A DNA stretch of 37,121 nucleotides. Source: Kibdelosporangium persicum (lineage in GTDB: Bacteria > Actinomycetota > Actinomycetes > Mycobacteriales > Pseudonocardiaceae). Below, piece by piece: positions 25,328 to 33,382 of the stretch; positions within the stretch are counted from its first letter, which is position 1, and the number at the start of each line of letters is the position of its first letter. The stretch is from NCBI RefSeq assembly GCF_013280595.1, contig NZ_JAAATY010000058.1:1-37121 (forward strand), given 5' to 3'. A program made the translations under genes and the position numbers. The notes under the pieces were generated by a model that was given only the letters and a program-made list of their open reading frames with translations, searched no databases and was not told the DNA's origin.

Positions 25328-26377
25328 ATGCGAACCCGTCTGGTCCCGTTAAGCCTCGTGTCCGTGGTCGCGCTGGTGGCGGCCGGGTGTTCGTCGGAGA
25401 CGACCCCGCAGGCGCCGCCCAAGAAGGCCGCTCTGGTGATCGCCCAGGGCGGGCTCGGCGACGAGTCGTACAACGACCTCGCGATGTCCGGTTTCACCGC
25501 GGCGACCAAGGAGAAGGGCGTCGAGGGCCAGCACATCGAGTCCAGTGACGTGGTCGCGCAGGGCGAGCAGCTGCTGCGCCGCGCGGGGACGTCCGGCTAC
25601 GGCCTGGTGATCGACCTGGAGTTCTCGCACGGCGAGATCCTGCCGGCCATCGCGTCGTCGTACCCGAACGTGCAGTGGGCGTTCCTGAACAACAAGATCG
25701 ACGGCCCGAACATCGCGTCGGTGCTGTTCGCCGAGCACGACGGGTCGTACCTGGCCGGCGCGCTGGCGGCGATGATGACCACGCAGACCGGCAACCCGAA
25801 GATCAACCCGGACAAGAAGATCGGCGTGATCGGCGGCACGAAGTCGGTCGGCATCGACAAGTTCCTGTCCGGCTACATCGAGGGCGCCAAGGGCGTCGAC
25901 CAGTCCGTCGAGGTGCTCACCGCCTACAGCGACACGTTCGGCGACCCCACCAAGGGTTCGCAGCTCGCCGAAACGATGTTCCAGCAGGGCGCGGACATCG
26001 TGTACCACGTGGCGGGCGGCACGGGCGCCGGCGTGATCGAGGCCGCCAAGAAGAACAACCGCTACGCCATCGGCGTCGACGACAACCAGGACAAGCTGGC
26101 TCCCGGGTTCGTGCTGACCAGCGTGCTCAAGCGGGCCGACCTGGCGGTGCGCAAGGTCGTCGAGGCGTACGCGGACAACAAGTTCCCCGGCGGCCAGGTG
26201 ATCAACCTGGGTCTCGCGGACGGCGCCGTGGGCCTGACGGAGTTCGAGTTCACCAAGAACGAGATCCCGGAATCCGTGCGGACCAAGGTCGACGACCTGA
26301 AGAAGAAGATCATCTCCGGTGAGCTCAAGGTGTGGAACGTGATCGACCAGGGCTATCCCACCTGGCTGCAGGGCTGA
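25328..26377 (+). CDS. BMP-family nucleoside-binding lipoprotein
   Basis: This protein has about 349 residues. It has a lipoprotein signal peptide with lipobox VAAGC (modified Cys21) and a BMP/PnrA-type periplasmic-binding fold. Such lipoproteins hand purine or other nucleosides to an ABC importer of the YufO/YufP/YufQ type, whose genes follow directly. The ATG at 25328 is preferred because it gives a normal lipoprotein leader. A -10-like TAAGTT ends 8 bases before it, so the mRNA may be leaderless. An ATG at 25295 would add 11 unlikely residues. It opens a seven-gene operon, 7 bp before the ATPase. Confidence 0.9.
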   Translation: MRTRLVPLSLVSVVALVAAGCSSETTPQAPPKKAALVIAQGGLGDESYNDLAMSGFTAATKEKGVEGQHIESSDVVAQGEQLLRRAGTSGYGLVIDLEFSHGEILPAIASSYPNVQWAFLNNKIDGPNIASVLFAEHDGSYLAGALAAMMTTQTGNPKINPDKKIGVIGGTKSVGIDKFLSGYIEGAKGVDQSVEVLTAYSDTFGDPTKGSQLAETMFQQGADIVYHVAGGTGAGVIEAAKKNNRYAIGVDDNQDKLAPGFVLTSVLKRADLAVRKVVEAYADNKFPGGQVINLGLADGAVGLTEFEFTKNEIPESVRTKVDDLKKKIISGELKVWNVIDQGYPTWLQG

Positions 26378-26384
26378 TCTGCGA

Positions 26385-27848
26385 ATGAGTGTCCGCCTGG
26401 GCGCGCGGGACGTCTCACGTGCGTTCGGTCCCGTGCGCGCCAACGAAGGCGTCAGCGTCGAGATCCGGGCGGGCACAGTGCACGCGGTCGTCGGCGAGAA
26501 CGGCGCGGGGAAGACGACCCTCATGCGTATCCTCTACGGGCTTGACCAGCCGGACTCGGGCACAGTCGTGATCAACGACCAGCCGGTGCGGCTGCGTGGT
26601 CCCGCGGACGGCATCGGGCACGGAATCGGCCTGGTGCCCCAGGAACTGGCGATGATCGGGTCGTTGACCCTGCTGGAGAACCTGGTCCTGGGCACGGAAC
26701 CACGCAGCGGCCCGCGGATCGACTGGGCCAGGGCGCGCGGGGAAGCCGAGGAGCTGGCGTCCCGGGTGGGCGTCGAGCTGCCGTGGACGGCTTTGGCGGA
26801 CAACGTGTCCATCAGCGTCCGGCAGCAGGTCGAGATCCTGCGGGCGTTGCGGCGCGGCGCGGACGTGCTGATCCTCGACGAACCCACCGCCGCGCTGGCG
26901 CCCGCGCAGGTCGACGACCTGTTGCGGCTGTTGCGTGGCCTGCGGGAAGCCGGCCGCACAGTCGTTTTCATCAGCCACAAAGTCGACGAAGTGCTCGCAG
27001 TCGCCGACGAGATCACGGTCCTGCGTGGCGGCAAGGTGATCACCACGCGGCCGGTGGGCGACCTGGACCGCACGTCGTTGATCGAGCTGATCGTCGGCCA
27101 GCAGGTGGGATTCACCGGATTCGTGCCGTCCGCCGTGACCGGCGACGAAGTGCTGACGGTCGCCGGCTCGGTCTCGTTGTCCGTGCGCGCCGGGGAGATC
27201 GTCGGCGTGGCCGGGATCGCGGGCAGCGGGCAGGACGAACTCGTCGAGCGGGTCGTCGGCCTGCGGCCGCCCGACGGCCGGATCACCCTGGCGGGCCAGG
27301 ACATCAGCACCCTGCCGGTGGACCGGCGACGAGCGGCCGGGCTCGGGTACATCTCCGGTGACCGCAGGTCGGAGGGCCTGTCGATGGACGCGTCCCTGGC
27401 GGACAACACGATCGCGGGCACACACCGGACGCTCGGCCGCCACGGCTGGCTGAAACCATCGGCGGTCCGCGCGTACGCCAAACGGGTGCTCGACGGTTAC
27501 TCCGTCCGATATGGACGGACGACCGCGGTCGCCCGCACGTTGTCGGGCGGCAACCAGCAACGGGTGGTGATCGGACGTGAACTGGACCGCGACCCCAAGC
27601 TGCTGGTGGCCGCCGGGCCGACCCGCGGCGTCGACGTGCTCGGCATGACCTACATCCACGACAAGCTCAGGGCGTTGCGCGACAACGGATCCGGCGTGCT
27701 TCTGGTGTCCGAGCAACTCGACGAGCTGCTGGACCTGTCCGACCGGATCATCGTCCTGCACGGCGGCCGAGTCGCCGGTGAGGTCCCCGGCGGCCCCGCA
27801 AGCCGAACCGCCATCGGCACCCTCATGCTCGGCAGGACCCCCTCGTGA
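26385..27848 (+). CDS. nucleoside ABC transporter ATP-binding protein (two domains)
   Basis: This 487-residue tandem ATPase belongs to the sugar/nucleoside (RbsA-like) class. Domain 1 has a good Walker A (GENGAGKTT, about 38-46) and Walker B (VLILDEPTAAL), but its signature reads VSISVRQQ instead of LSxGxQQ. Domain 2 has the signature LSGGNQQR, but its P-loop is degenerate (GIAGSGQDEL, no lysine). That asymmetry is normal for this class, so only one composite site is fully active. The ATG follows the lipoprotein gene by 7 bp. The stop codon TGA lies inside a 46-bp palindromic repeat and overlaps the permease start. Confidence 0.92.
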   Translation: MSVRLGARDVSRAFGPVRANEGVSVEIRAGTVHAVVGENGAGKTTLMRILYGLDQPDSGTVVINDQPVRLRGPADGIGHGIGLVPQELAMIGSLTLLENLVLGTEPRSGPRIDWARARGEAEELASRVGVELPWTALADNVSISVRQQVEILRALRRGADVLILDEPTAALAPAQVDDLLRLLRGLREAGRTVVFISHKVDEVLAVADEITVLRGGKVITTRPVGDLDRTSLIELIVGQQVGFTGFVPSAVTGDEVLTVAGSVSLSVRAGEIVGVAGIAGSGQDELVERVVGLRPPDGRITLAGQDISTLPVDRRRAAGLGYISGDRRSEGLSMDASLADNTIAGTHRTLGRHGWLKPSAVRAYAKRVLDGYSVRYGRTTAVARTLSGGNQQRVVIGRELDRDPKLLVAAGPTRGVDVLGMTYIHDKLRALRDNGSGVLLVSEQLDELLDLSDRIIVLHGGRVAGEVPGGPASRTAIGTLMLGRTPS

Positions 27849-27887
27849 GTGTTTGTCCGCGTTCTAACCCTGATAAGTACTCACGAG
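27842..27887. repeat. 46-bp palindromic repeat, copy 1 (inside the operon)
   Basis: The ends are an inverted pair: CTCGTGAGTG at the left and TACTCACGAG at the right. It matches copy 2 (36909-36954) at 37 of 46 positions with equal length. It contains the ATPase stop (TGA, 27846-27848), the permease GTG start (27845) and the first 14 permease codons. Confidence 0.7.
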
Positions 27888-28864
27888 TGCTGACCAGCGG
27901 TTTCCGGGCCGTGGTGCCGTTCGTGATCGCGCTGGTGATCGGCGGGGCCGTGCTGCTGGCCACCGGGCACAACCCGCTGGCGTTCTACCAACTGCTTGTC
28001 CGGGAGTCGTTCGGCGGCACCGACCGGATCGCCGCCACGCTCAGCGCGGCCACTCCGCTGCTGTTCACCGGCCTGGCCACGGCGATCGCGTTCCGGGCCG
28101 GGGTGTTCAACGTCGGCGTCGAGGGCGGCTTCGTCCTCGGCGGCCTGACCGGCGCGACGGTCGCCCTGCACGCGGGCCTGCTCGCCGGCTGCGTGGCGGG
28201 GGCGCTCGCGGGTGTTCTGGTCAGCGCGTTGCCCGCCTGGCTCAAGGCCCGCTGGAACGTCGACGAGGTCGTCACCACGTTGATGTCCAACTTCGTGGTC
28301 GCCGGGCTGACCGGCTGGCTGGTGACGGCGTTCCTGCAGGCCAAGGGAGTCGCGAACTCGGCGACACCGCTGATCCCGCGAAGCGCGTGGCTGCCCGACC
28401 TGCTGCCGCCGTACGGGCTGACCTCGGGCGTGCTCATCGCGTTGGTGCTGGTCATGCTGTACGCGGTGTGGATCAAGCACTCCGTGCTCGGCTACGAACT
28501 GCGCCAGACCGGGCTGAACCCGCGGTTCAGCGCCGCCCAGGGCATCCGGGTCGGACGTGTGATCATCGTGTCGATGCTGATCTCCGGTGCGATCGCGGGC
28601 CTCGGCGGCGCCGCGCACGCGTTGGGCGTCGTGCACCGGTTCGTCGACGGGTTCTCCCCCGGCTACGGCTTCACCGGCATCGCCGTGGCACTCCTGGGCC
28701 GCAACAGCGCTGTCGGTGTCGTGCTCGGCGCGGTGCTGTTCGGCGCGTTGGCCTCCGCGGGCACGACGGCCCAGCTGTTCAGCGACATTCCCCTGGACAT
28801 CGTGGACGTGCTGTCCGGCACCGTGATGGTGTTCGCCGTGATCCGCCTGTGGAGGCAGCGATGA
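27845..28864 (+). CDS. nucleoside ABC transporter permease 1
   Basis: This 339-residue membrane protein of the BMP-transporter permease family (YufP-like) has about 8-10 helices. It contains the family segments FNVGVEGGFVLGG and FTGIAVALLGRNSAVG. The GTG start overlaps the ATPase stop (GTGA), with AGGA 7 bases upstream. Residues 1-14 (MSVCPRSNPDKYSR) are encoded by the palindromic repeat and look unlike the family's usual start. An in-frame GTG at 27887, just at the repeat's right edge, would give a more typical N-terminus but lacks a ribosome-binding site. Folding of the repeat would bury the start codon and could lower translation. Confidence 0.9.
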   Translation: MSVCPRSNPDKYSRVLTSGFRAVVPFVIALVIGGAVLLATGHNPLAFYQLLVRESFGGTDRIAATLSAATPLLFTGLATAIAFRAGVFNVGVEGGFVLGGLTGATVALHAGLLAGCVAGALAGVLVSALPAWLKARWNVDEVVTTLMSNFVVAGLTGWLVTAFLQAKGVANSATPLIPRSAWLPDLLPPYGLTSGVLIALVLVMLYAVWIKHSVLGYELRQTGLNPRFSAAQGIRVGRVIIVSMLISGAIAGLGGAAHALGVVHRFVDGFSPGYGFTGIAVALLGRNSAVGVVLGAVLFGALASAGTTAQLFSDIPLDIVDVLSGTVMVFAVIRLWRQR

Positions 28865-29727
28865 CGGTGTCGATGCTCGGTGGTTTGCTCATGTCCGCGT
28901 TGCTGCTGTGGACGCCCCTCGCCCTGGCCGCGCTGGGTGGCCTGCTGCACCGCGTCAGCGGAGTGGTGAACATCGGACTCGAAGGCCAGATGCTGACCGG
29001 TGCGCTGGTCGGCGCGGTCGTGTCCGGCGCGACCGGTGACTGGGCGCTCGGGGTGCTCGCGGCCGGCGCCGCCGGTGGCCTCATCGGGTTGCTGATGTCG
29101 TTGTGCATCACCCGGCTCGGCGCGAACGAGATCATCGCCGGACTCGGGTTCACCATCGTGCTCAGCGGCCTGATCGGCTACCTGCTGCGCAGCGTTTTCG
29201 ACGTGTCCGGGACATTGCGGGTGGCCGGGCTCGACCCGTTGCCGCGAATCCTCGGCCTGGATCCGCTGTTCTGGCTGACAATCATTTTTGTCCCGCTGAT
29301 CGGGTGGTCGTTGCGCAACACGGTCGCCGGGCTCCGGCTGCGCGCGACCGGCGACGGATTCGACGCCGCCAACGCCCTCGGATTGCCCGCGAACGGCATA
29401 CGCGACATAGCTGGCACGCTCGCCGGCGTGTTCGCCGGAATCGCCGGATCGCACCTTGTCCTCGGCCAGGTGGGGCTTTTCAATGAGAACATGGTGGCTG
29501 GGCGCGGGTTCATCGCGTTGGCCGCGTTCTACTTCGGCAGGGCGCGTCCGCTGCCCACCGCGCTGGCATGCCTGTTGTTCGCGGTGTTCGACGCGGCACA
29601 GGCCCGGTTGCAGACCGCCGGAGTGCCCGCCCAGCTGATCCAGACGCTGCCGTATGTTGTGGTCATCGCGGTTCTGACAGCCACGGCGGTCCGCGGTGTT
29701 CGGGGAAGAGTTCGAAGGGCAGGCTGA
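28861..29727 (+). CDS. nucleoside ABC transporter permease 2
   Basis: This 288-residue membrane protein of the YufQ-like permease family forms the second half of the membrane channel with the preceding permease. Typical segments are GVVNIGLEGQMLTGAL and GRGFIALAAFYFGRARP. The ATG overlaps the stop of permease 1 (ATGA), which couples their translation at equal ratio. The hydrolase gene follows 3 bp later. The importer is complete with the lipoprotein and ATPase upstream. Confidence 0.92.
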   Translation: MTVSMLGGLLMSALLLWTPLALAALGGLLHRVSGVVNIGLEGQMLTGALVGAVVSGATGDWALGVLAAGAAGGLIGLLMSLCITRLGANEIIAGLGFTIVLSGLIGYLLRSVFDVSGTLRVAGLDPLPRILGLDPLFWLTIIFVPLIGWSLRNTVAGLRLRATGDGFDAANALGLPANGIRDIAGTLAGVFAGIAGSHLVLGQVGLFNENMVAGRGFIALAAFYFGRARPLPTALACLLFAVFDAAQARLQTAGVPAQLIQTLPYVVVIAVLTATAVRGVRGRVRRAG

Positions 29728-29730
29728 GGC

Positions 29731-30297
29731 ATGGCCGGAAATGACAATCGGGTCGCGCTGGTCGTGATCGACGTGCTCGACGCGTTTTTCGCGCCGGGCA
29801 AACCCGCCTACTACCCGGACTCGGTGAAAATCCTGGACCCGTTGCGGCAACTCCTGGCCGCGGCACGCGAACGGGGCAATCTGATCGTCCATGCGGTGGA
29901 ACGCCACCGGCCGGGGCTCGCCGACTTCGAACACAAGAAAATTCCCGTGCACTGCGAAATCGGTGACGACCAGTCACCGTACGTGGCGGGATTCGAGCCG
30001 CGGGACGCCCCCAACGAAGTGGAGTTGCCCAAGCGGCGCTACTCCGCGTTCTACGGCACTGATCTCGATCTTTTGCTCCGCGAGCAAGGCATCGAAACGC
30101 TGGTGCTCGCCGGCGTCAAGACCAATGTCTGCGTGCGCGCGACAGTTCAGGACGCCTTCGCGGCGGGGTATGAGATCCTTTTGGTGAAAGAGGCCACCAA
30201 CTCGAACCGGCCGCACCTGGCCGAAGCGTCGCTCGAGGACATCGACCGCTATTTCGGGTCCGTGGTATCGCTCGAGCAGGCATTGGAGCGACTGTGA
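29731..30297 (+). CDS. isochorismatase-fold cysteine hydrolase
   Basis: This 188-residue protein shows the full catalytic triad of the isochorismatase/nicotinamidase superfamily: Asp14 (VVIDVLDAF), Lys101 (ELPKRRYSAF) and Cys134 (KTNVCVRAT). Members cleave amides or C-O bonds, for example nicotinamide, ureidoacrylate or N-carbamoyl compounds. The D-x-H metal site of classical nicotinamidases is not obvious, so the substrate stays open. In an operon for nucleoside uptake it probably acts on the base released from the nucleoside or on a ring-opening product. The next gene starts inside its stop (GTGA). Confidence 0.88.
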   Translation: MAGNDNRVALVVIDVLDAFFAPGKPAYYPDSVKILDPLRQLLAAARERGNLIVHAVERHRPGLADFEHKKIPVHCEIGDDQSPYVAGFEPRDAPNEVELPKRRYSAFYGTDLDLLLREQGIETLVLAGVKTNVCVRATVQDAFAAGYEILLVKEATNSNRPHLAEASLEDIDRYFGSVVSLEQALERL

Positions 30298-31163
30298 GCA
30301 GCCGGGTCGCTGTCGTCGGATACGCCAGCATGGACCACTCGATGGAGTGCGACGAGTTCCGTGCGGCCGCCGGGACCACCCTGATCAAACGCCGTCTGTC
30401 CGACCCGTGGCCGGGCATCGGCGGGATCGCGCATGCCGCCCGTGGCCTGGCCGCGGCCGGGCACGAGGTGCACGCGATCACGTGGGTCGGTGACGACGAG
30501 CCGGGCAAGGAGTACATCGACCGGCTCAACGCGTACGGCGTGGACATCTCCGGGATTTCCACCGACAGCATCCGCACCCCGTCGTGCTACCTGTTCTACG
30601 GCCCGGACGGCGAGACCGTCGTCGTGTACGACCCGGGCGACCGCGCGGCGGGCAACCTGACCGACCGGCAGCGCGAGATCGTCAAGAACTGCGACTGGGT
30701 GTGCCTGATGGTCGGCCCGCGCGCGGCCAACCTCGAAGTGCTCGACCTGCTCACCGACGATCAGCAGCTGGCGTGGGGTGTCAAGGGCGACCCGGACGCG
30801 TACTCCCCCGGTGTCGTGCACCGGATCCTGGCACGCGCCAGCGTCGTCAGTTTCAGCGCCCGTGAGCGCGTGTTCCTGGACCGGATCGTCGCGCCCCGCA
30901 CCCTGCTGGAGCGCACGCGGCCGGACGCGTTGCTGGCCGAGACGCACGGCCCGGCCGGTGTCCGCATCTGGCGCGGCGACCTGCACGACATGGTTCCGTG
31001 CACCGAGATCGACGCGGTGGACACGACCGGCGCCGGCGACATGTTCTTCGCCGGGATGGTCGCCAGTCTGCTGGAGCACCCCGACGACACCCGGCAGGCC
31101 GCCACGCGCGGTGTCGAGGCCGCGACCGGGATGCTGCTCGAGCGGCTGCCCGTCAATGGGTGA
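30294..31163 (+). CDS. PfkB-family sugar or nucleoside kinase
   Basis: This 289-residue member of the ribokinase superfamily has the C-terminal signature DTTGAGDMFFAG (243-254), with catalytic Asp249. A sugar-binding G-I-G-G-I-A-H-A-A segment is at about 41-49. It is the operon's phosphotransferase and could phosphorylate ribose, a nucleoside or a related sugar after phosphorolysis. The GTG start overlaps the hydrolase stop (GTGA). The following phosphorylase gene starts 8 bases before its end. The precise substrate is not readable from sequence. Confidence 0.88.
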   Translation: MSSRVAVVGYASMDHSMECDEFRAAAGTTLIKRRLSDPWPGIGGIAHAARGLAAAGHEVHAITWVGDDEPGKEYIDRLNAYGVDISGISTDSIRTPSCYLFYGPDGETVVVYDPGDRAAGNLTDRQREIVKNCDWVCLMVGPRAANLEVLDLLTDDQQLAWGVKGDPDAYSPGVVHRILARASVVSFSARERVFLDRIVAPRTLLERTRPDALLAETHGPAGVRIWRGDLHDMVPCTEIDAVDTTGAGDMFFAGMVASLLEHPDDTRQAATRGVEAATGMLLERLPVNG

Positions 31164-31902
31164 TCCGACAGAACGGGCGTGGTTCCTCCGCTGTTCTGCT
31201 GACGAGGTCGCCGACCGCGCTGTGCTGGTCGGGGACCGTGGCCGCGTCACGAAGGCGGCGACGCTGCTCGACAACGCCCGGGTGCTCAACGAGGACCGCG
31301 GCCTGAGCGCCGTGACCGGCACGTACCAGGGCCGCCCGGTGACCGTCGCCGCGTTCGGCATGGGCGCTCCCATTGCCGGGGTTGTCCTGCACGAGCTGGC
31401 CATGCTGGGTGTGCGCCGTTTCCTGCGCCTGGGGACTGTGCTCGGGATCGGCGGGACCACGCTGGGATCGCTGGTTCTCGCCGAGGGCGGCGTCCGCAAC
31501 GAATCCACGTCTGGCACATATCTGCCACTTGGTTTTCCCGCGATCGCCGACCATTCGATGACCATGGCGCTGCGCTCGGCGCTCGAGGCCGGTTCGCGGC
31601 CGTGGACCTGCGGGCTGATCGCGTCCTACGACGGTTTCTACACGGAGATGTTCGCCGCCGACCCTGTCCGTGCCGCGGCGACCCGGGCCCGGATGGACGA
31701 GCTCGGCAGGTACGGCGTGAAGGCCGTCGACATGGAGACCTCGGCCGTGCTCGTGGTGGCTCGCGCGGTCGGCGCTCAGGCCGCGTCGCTGTGCCTGGCC
31801 AGCGTGGACGGGGTGAGCCAGGAGAAACTCACCGACGGGCGCGCCGAGGCCGAACTGGACCTGCTGACCACCGGGCTGACCGCCCTGGCGTCACTTGGCT
31901 GA
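31156..31902 (+). CDS. nucleoside phosphorylase
   Basis: This 248-residue protein of the PNP/UDP phosphorylase superfamily has a phosphate-binding VLVGDRGRV (23-31), a central GMGAPIAG loop (68-75), and the ribose-contacting VDMETSAVL (181-189). It would split an imported nucleoside into free base and ribose 1-phosphate. The closest family by motif pattern is uridine phosphorylase-like, but base preference is unsettled. I chose ATG at 31156, overlapping pfkB by 8 bases, because the phosphate motif then sits where expected. It ends the operon and overlaps the next minus-strand gene tail by 12 bases. Confidence 0.88.
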   Translation: MGDPTERAWFLRCSADEVADRAVLVGDRGRVTKAATLLDNARVLNEDRGLSAVTGTYQGRPVTVAAFGMGAPIAGVVLHELAMLGVRRFLRLGTVLGIGGTTLGSLVLAEGGVRNESTSGTYLPLGFPAIADHSMTMALRSALEAGSRPWTCGLIASYDGFYTEMFAADPVRAAATRARMDELGRYGVKAVDMETSAVLVVARAVGAQAASLCLASVDGVSQEKLTDGRAEAELDLLTTGLTALASLG

Positions 31903-32508
31903 CGTGTCGGCGCCGCACTTGTCGTGCCGCGGCGACGCGCCCTCCGGGCCGACGTCGATCTTCCACTTGTTGTCCTCCCGGGTCAGCGGGAGCACGATGT
32001 GCCAGCGGATGCACGGCTCAGGCAGCTCAGGCGGCGCGTCGGCGATGTCCTGGGTGCTGGTGAAGCTGACCATCACCCGGAGTTTGCGGTCCGGCGCGGA
32101 GTCCATCCGGTGCACCAGGATGCTGCCGTCCCTGGTCGACCGGTAGTCCAGCCGCCAGGTGCGCTCGTCGAACCCGGCCGCCCTCGCCCTGGTGACTGTG
32201 GTCCGCCACTTGTCGTAGTTCTTCTCGTTGATCGAGTCGAAGTGCGTCTGCAGCATCGGCCACACCGCACGCGACTGCGGGTGTTCGTGGAACTCACCGA
32301 GCGCCGTGACGATCCCGGAGCCCGGCTGCTGCTCCAACGGCACCGACGTGCTCGGCTGTACGGGCACGATCTGCTCCCGGACAGCCGTGTGCGTCTCCGG
32401 TTGCCGGTAGAGCTCGCGCGCGGCGAAGCCACCCGCCGCCGCGATGACCACGACACCCAGCGCGACCGCCCAGATCCGCGGCCCGCGCTGCCCCCTGACT
32501 GCTTGCAC
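31891..32508 (-). CDS. conserved membrane-anchored or secreted protein, unknown function
   Basis: This 205-residue protein has a single N-terminal hydrophobic segment (about 12-30, IWAVALGVVVIAAAGGFAA), which is a membrane anchor or uncleaved signal. The remainder is an extracytoplasmic domain with a short Pro/Thr/Ser-rich linker. I do not recognise the domain; the size and the THFDSINEKNYDKWR segment are reminiscent of NTF2-like domains, which is a guess. The GTG start has no convincing ribosome-binding site. It lies 33 bp downstream of DUF3145 on the same strand and probably shares its transcript. Its 3' end overlaps the convergent phosphorylase gene. Confidence 0.7.
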   Translation of the reverse strand: MQAVRGQRGPRIWAVALGVVVIAAAGGFAARELYRQPETHTAVREQIVPVQPSTSVPLEQQPGSGIVTALGEFHEHPQSRAVWPMLQTHFDSINEKNYDKWRTTVTRARAAGFDERTWRLDYRSTRDGSILVHRMDSAPDRKLRVMVSFTSTQDIADAPPELPEPCIRWHIVLPLTREDNKWKIDVGPEGASPRHDKCGADTSAK

Positions 32509-32541
32509 AGTCCGAGGGTGCCATGGATCAGCCCACCCGGC

Positions 32542-33045
32542 CTATCCGACCCTGTGCAGCCAGGTCACGGGCGCACCGTCACCGGCCCGCCGGAACGGCT
32601 CCAGTGCCTCGTCCCAGGACGAACCCAGCATCTCGTTGACCTTGTGCACGAACGACTCGCCGCCACGGCTGGCCGCGGCGACCGCGCGCAGCTGGTCCTC
32701 GCCGACCACGATGTCGCCGTTGGCCGACGTCCTGGCGCGCCACAAACCCAGGCCCGGTGCGAAGCAGAACCGCTCGCCGTCCACCCCGGCGCTCGGCTCC
32801 TCGGTGACCTCGAACCTGATCATCGGCCACGCCCGCAGAGCCTGGACCAGCTTGGCGCCAGTGCCTGCGGCGCCGGTCCACGAACATTCGGACCGCAGCT
32901 GACCAGCGGCCGCCGGCTGGGCGGTCCACTTCAGCTCGGCCCGGACACCCAGGGTGCCCGAAATCGCCCACTCGACGTGCGGACAAACCGCAGACGGCGA
33001 CGAGTGGACGTACACCACGCCACGGGTGCTGCCACTTGTGCTCAC
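32542..33045 (-). CDS. DUF3145 domain protein
   Basis: This 167-residue protein matches DUF3145 along its whole length (RGVVYVHSSPSAVCPHVEWA at the N-terminus, then WPMIRFEVTEEPS and SSWDEALEPFRRAGDGAPV). The family is actinobacterial and of unknown function. In Streptomyces it lies beside fabF, which suggests a link with fatty acid synthesis. Here it is about 7.3 kb from fabF because the nucleoside operon lies between. The GTG start follows GGAGG at about 7 bases. No membrane segment is visible. Confidence 0.9.
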   Translation of the reverse strand: MSTSGSTRGVVYVHSSPSAVCPHVEWAISGTLGVRAELKWTAQPAAAGQLRSECSWTGAAGTGAKLVQALRAWPMIRFEVTEEPSAGVDGERFCFAPGLGLWRARTSANGDIVVGEDQLRAVAAASRGGESFVHKVNEMLGSSWDEALEPFRRAGDGAPVTWLHRVG

Positions 33046-33382
33046 TGCTGACCTCCGCTACTCGACGAGGAAACGTCTTCCCCTACGACCTCGCTGAGCG
33101 TGTGGTCAGGCGCGTGTACAAGTCGACCCGGCGCCTATTCTGCCTCCTCACTGTGCAATTTCGCCACAGGAACGATCAGAAGACACACCAGTCACTCCGA
33201 TCGGCTGATATTTTCGGCGTGTCGCTCCGGCGTGTCGCCCTTACCGGTACTTGTTCACTAGTGGATACGTGCTGTCGGTGTGGCGGTGACCACTGCTGCA
33301 CGCCTCGATTCCAGCGAGATCCGCAGGCGGGGCTACGGTGGCACGCGCAGATGCGCAGGGGCAGTGATCAGGGGGAGGTGCC
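33046..33382. promoter_or_regulatory. divergent region between DUF3145 and the NERD-like gene
   Basis: This 337-bp region has no supported gene. A direct repeat, CGGCGTGTCGC, occurs at 33215-33225 and 33228-33238 (13-base period), a candidate regulator site. The palindrome CACTAGTG lies a little further right. GGGGAGG just before 33383 is the ribosome-binding site of the next gene. I could not assign -35/-10 boxes with confidence. Confidence 0.35.
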
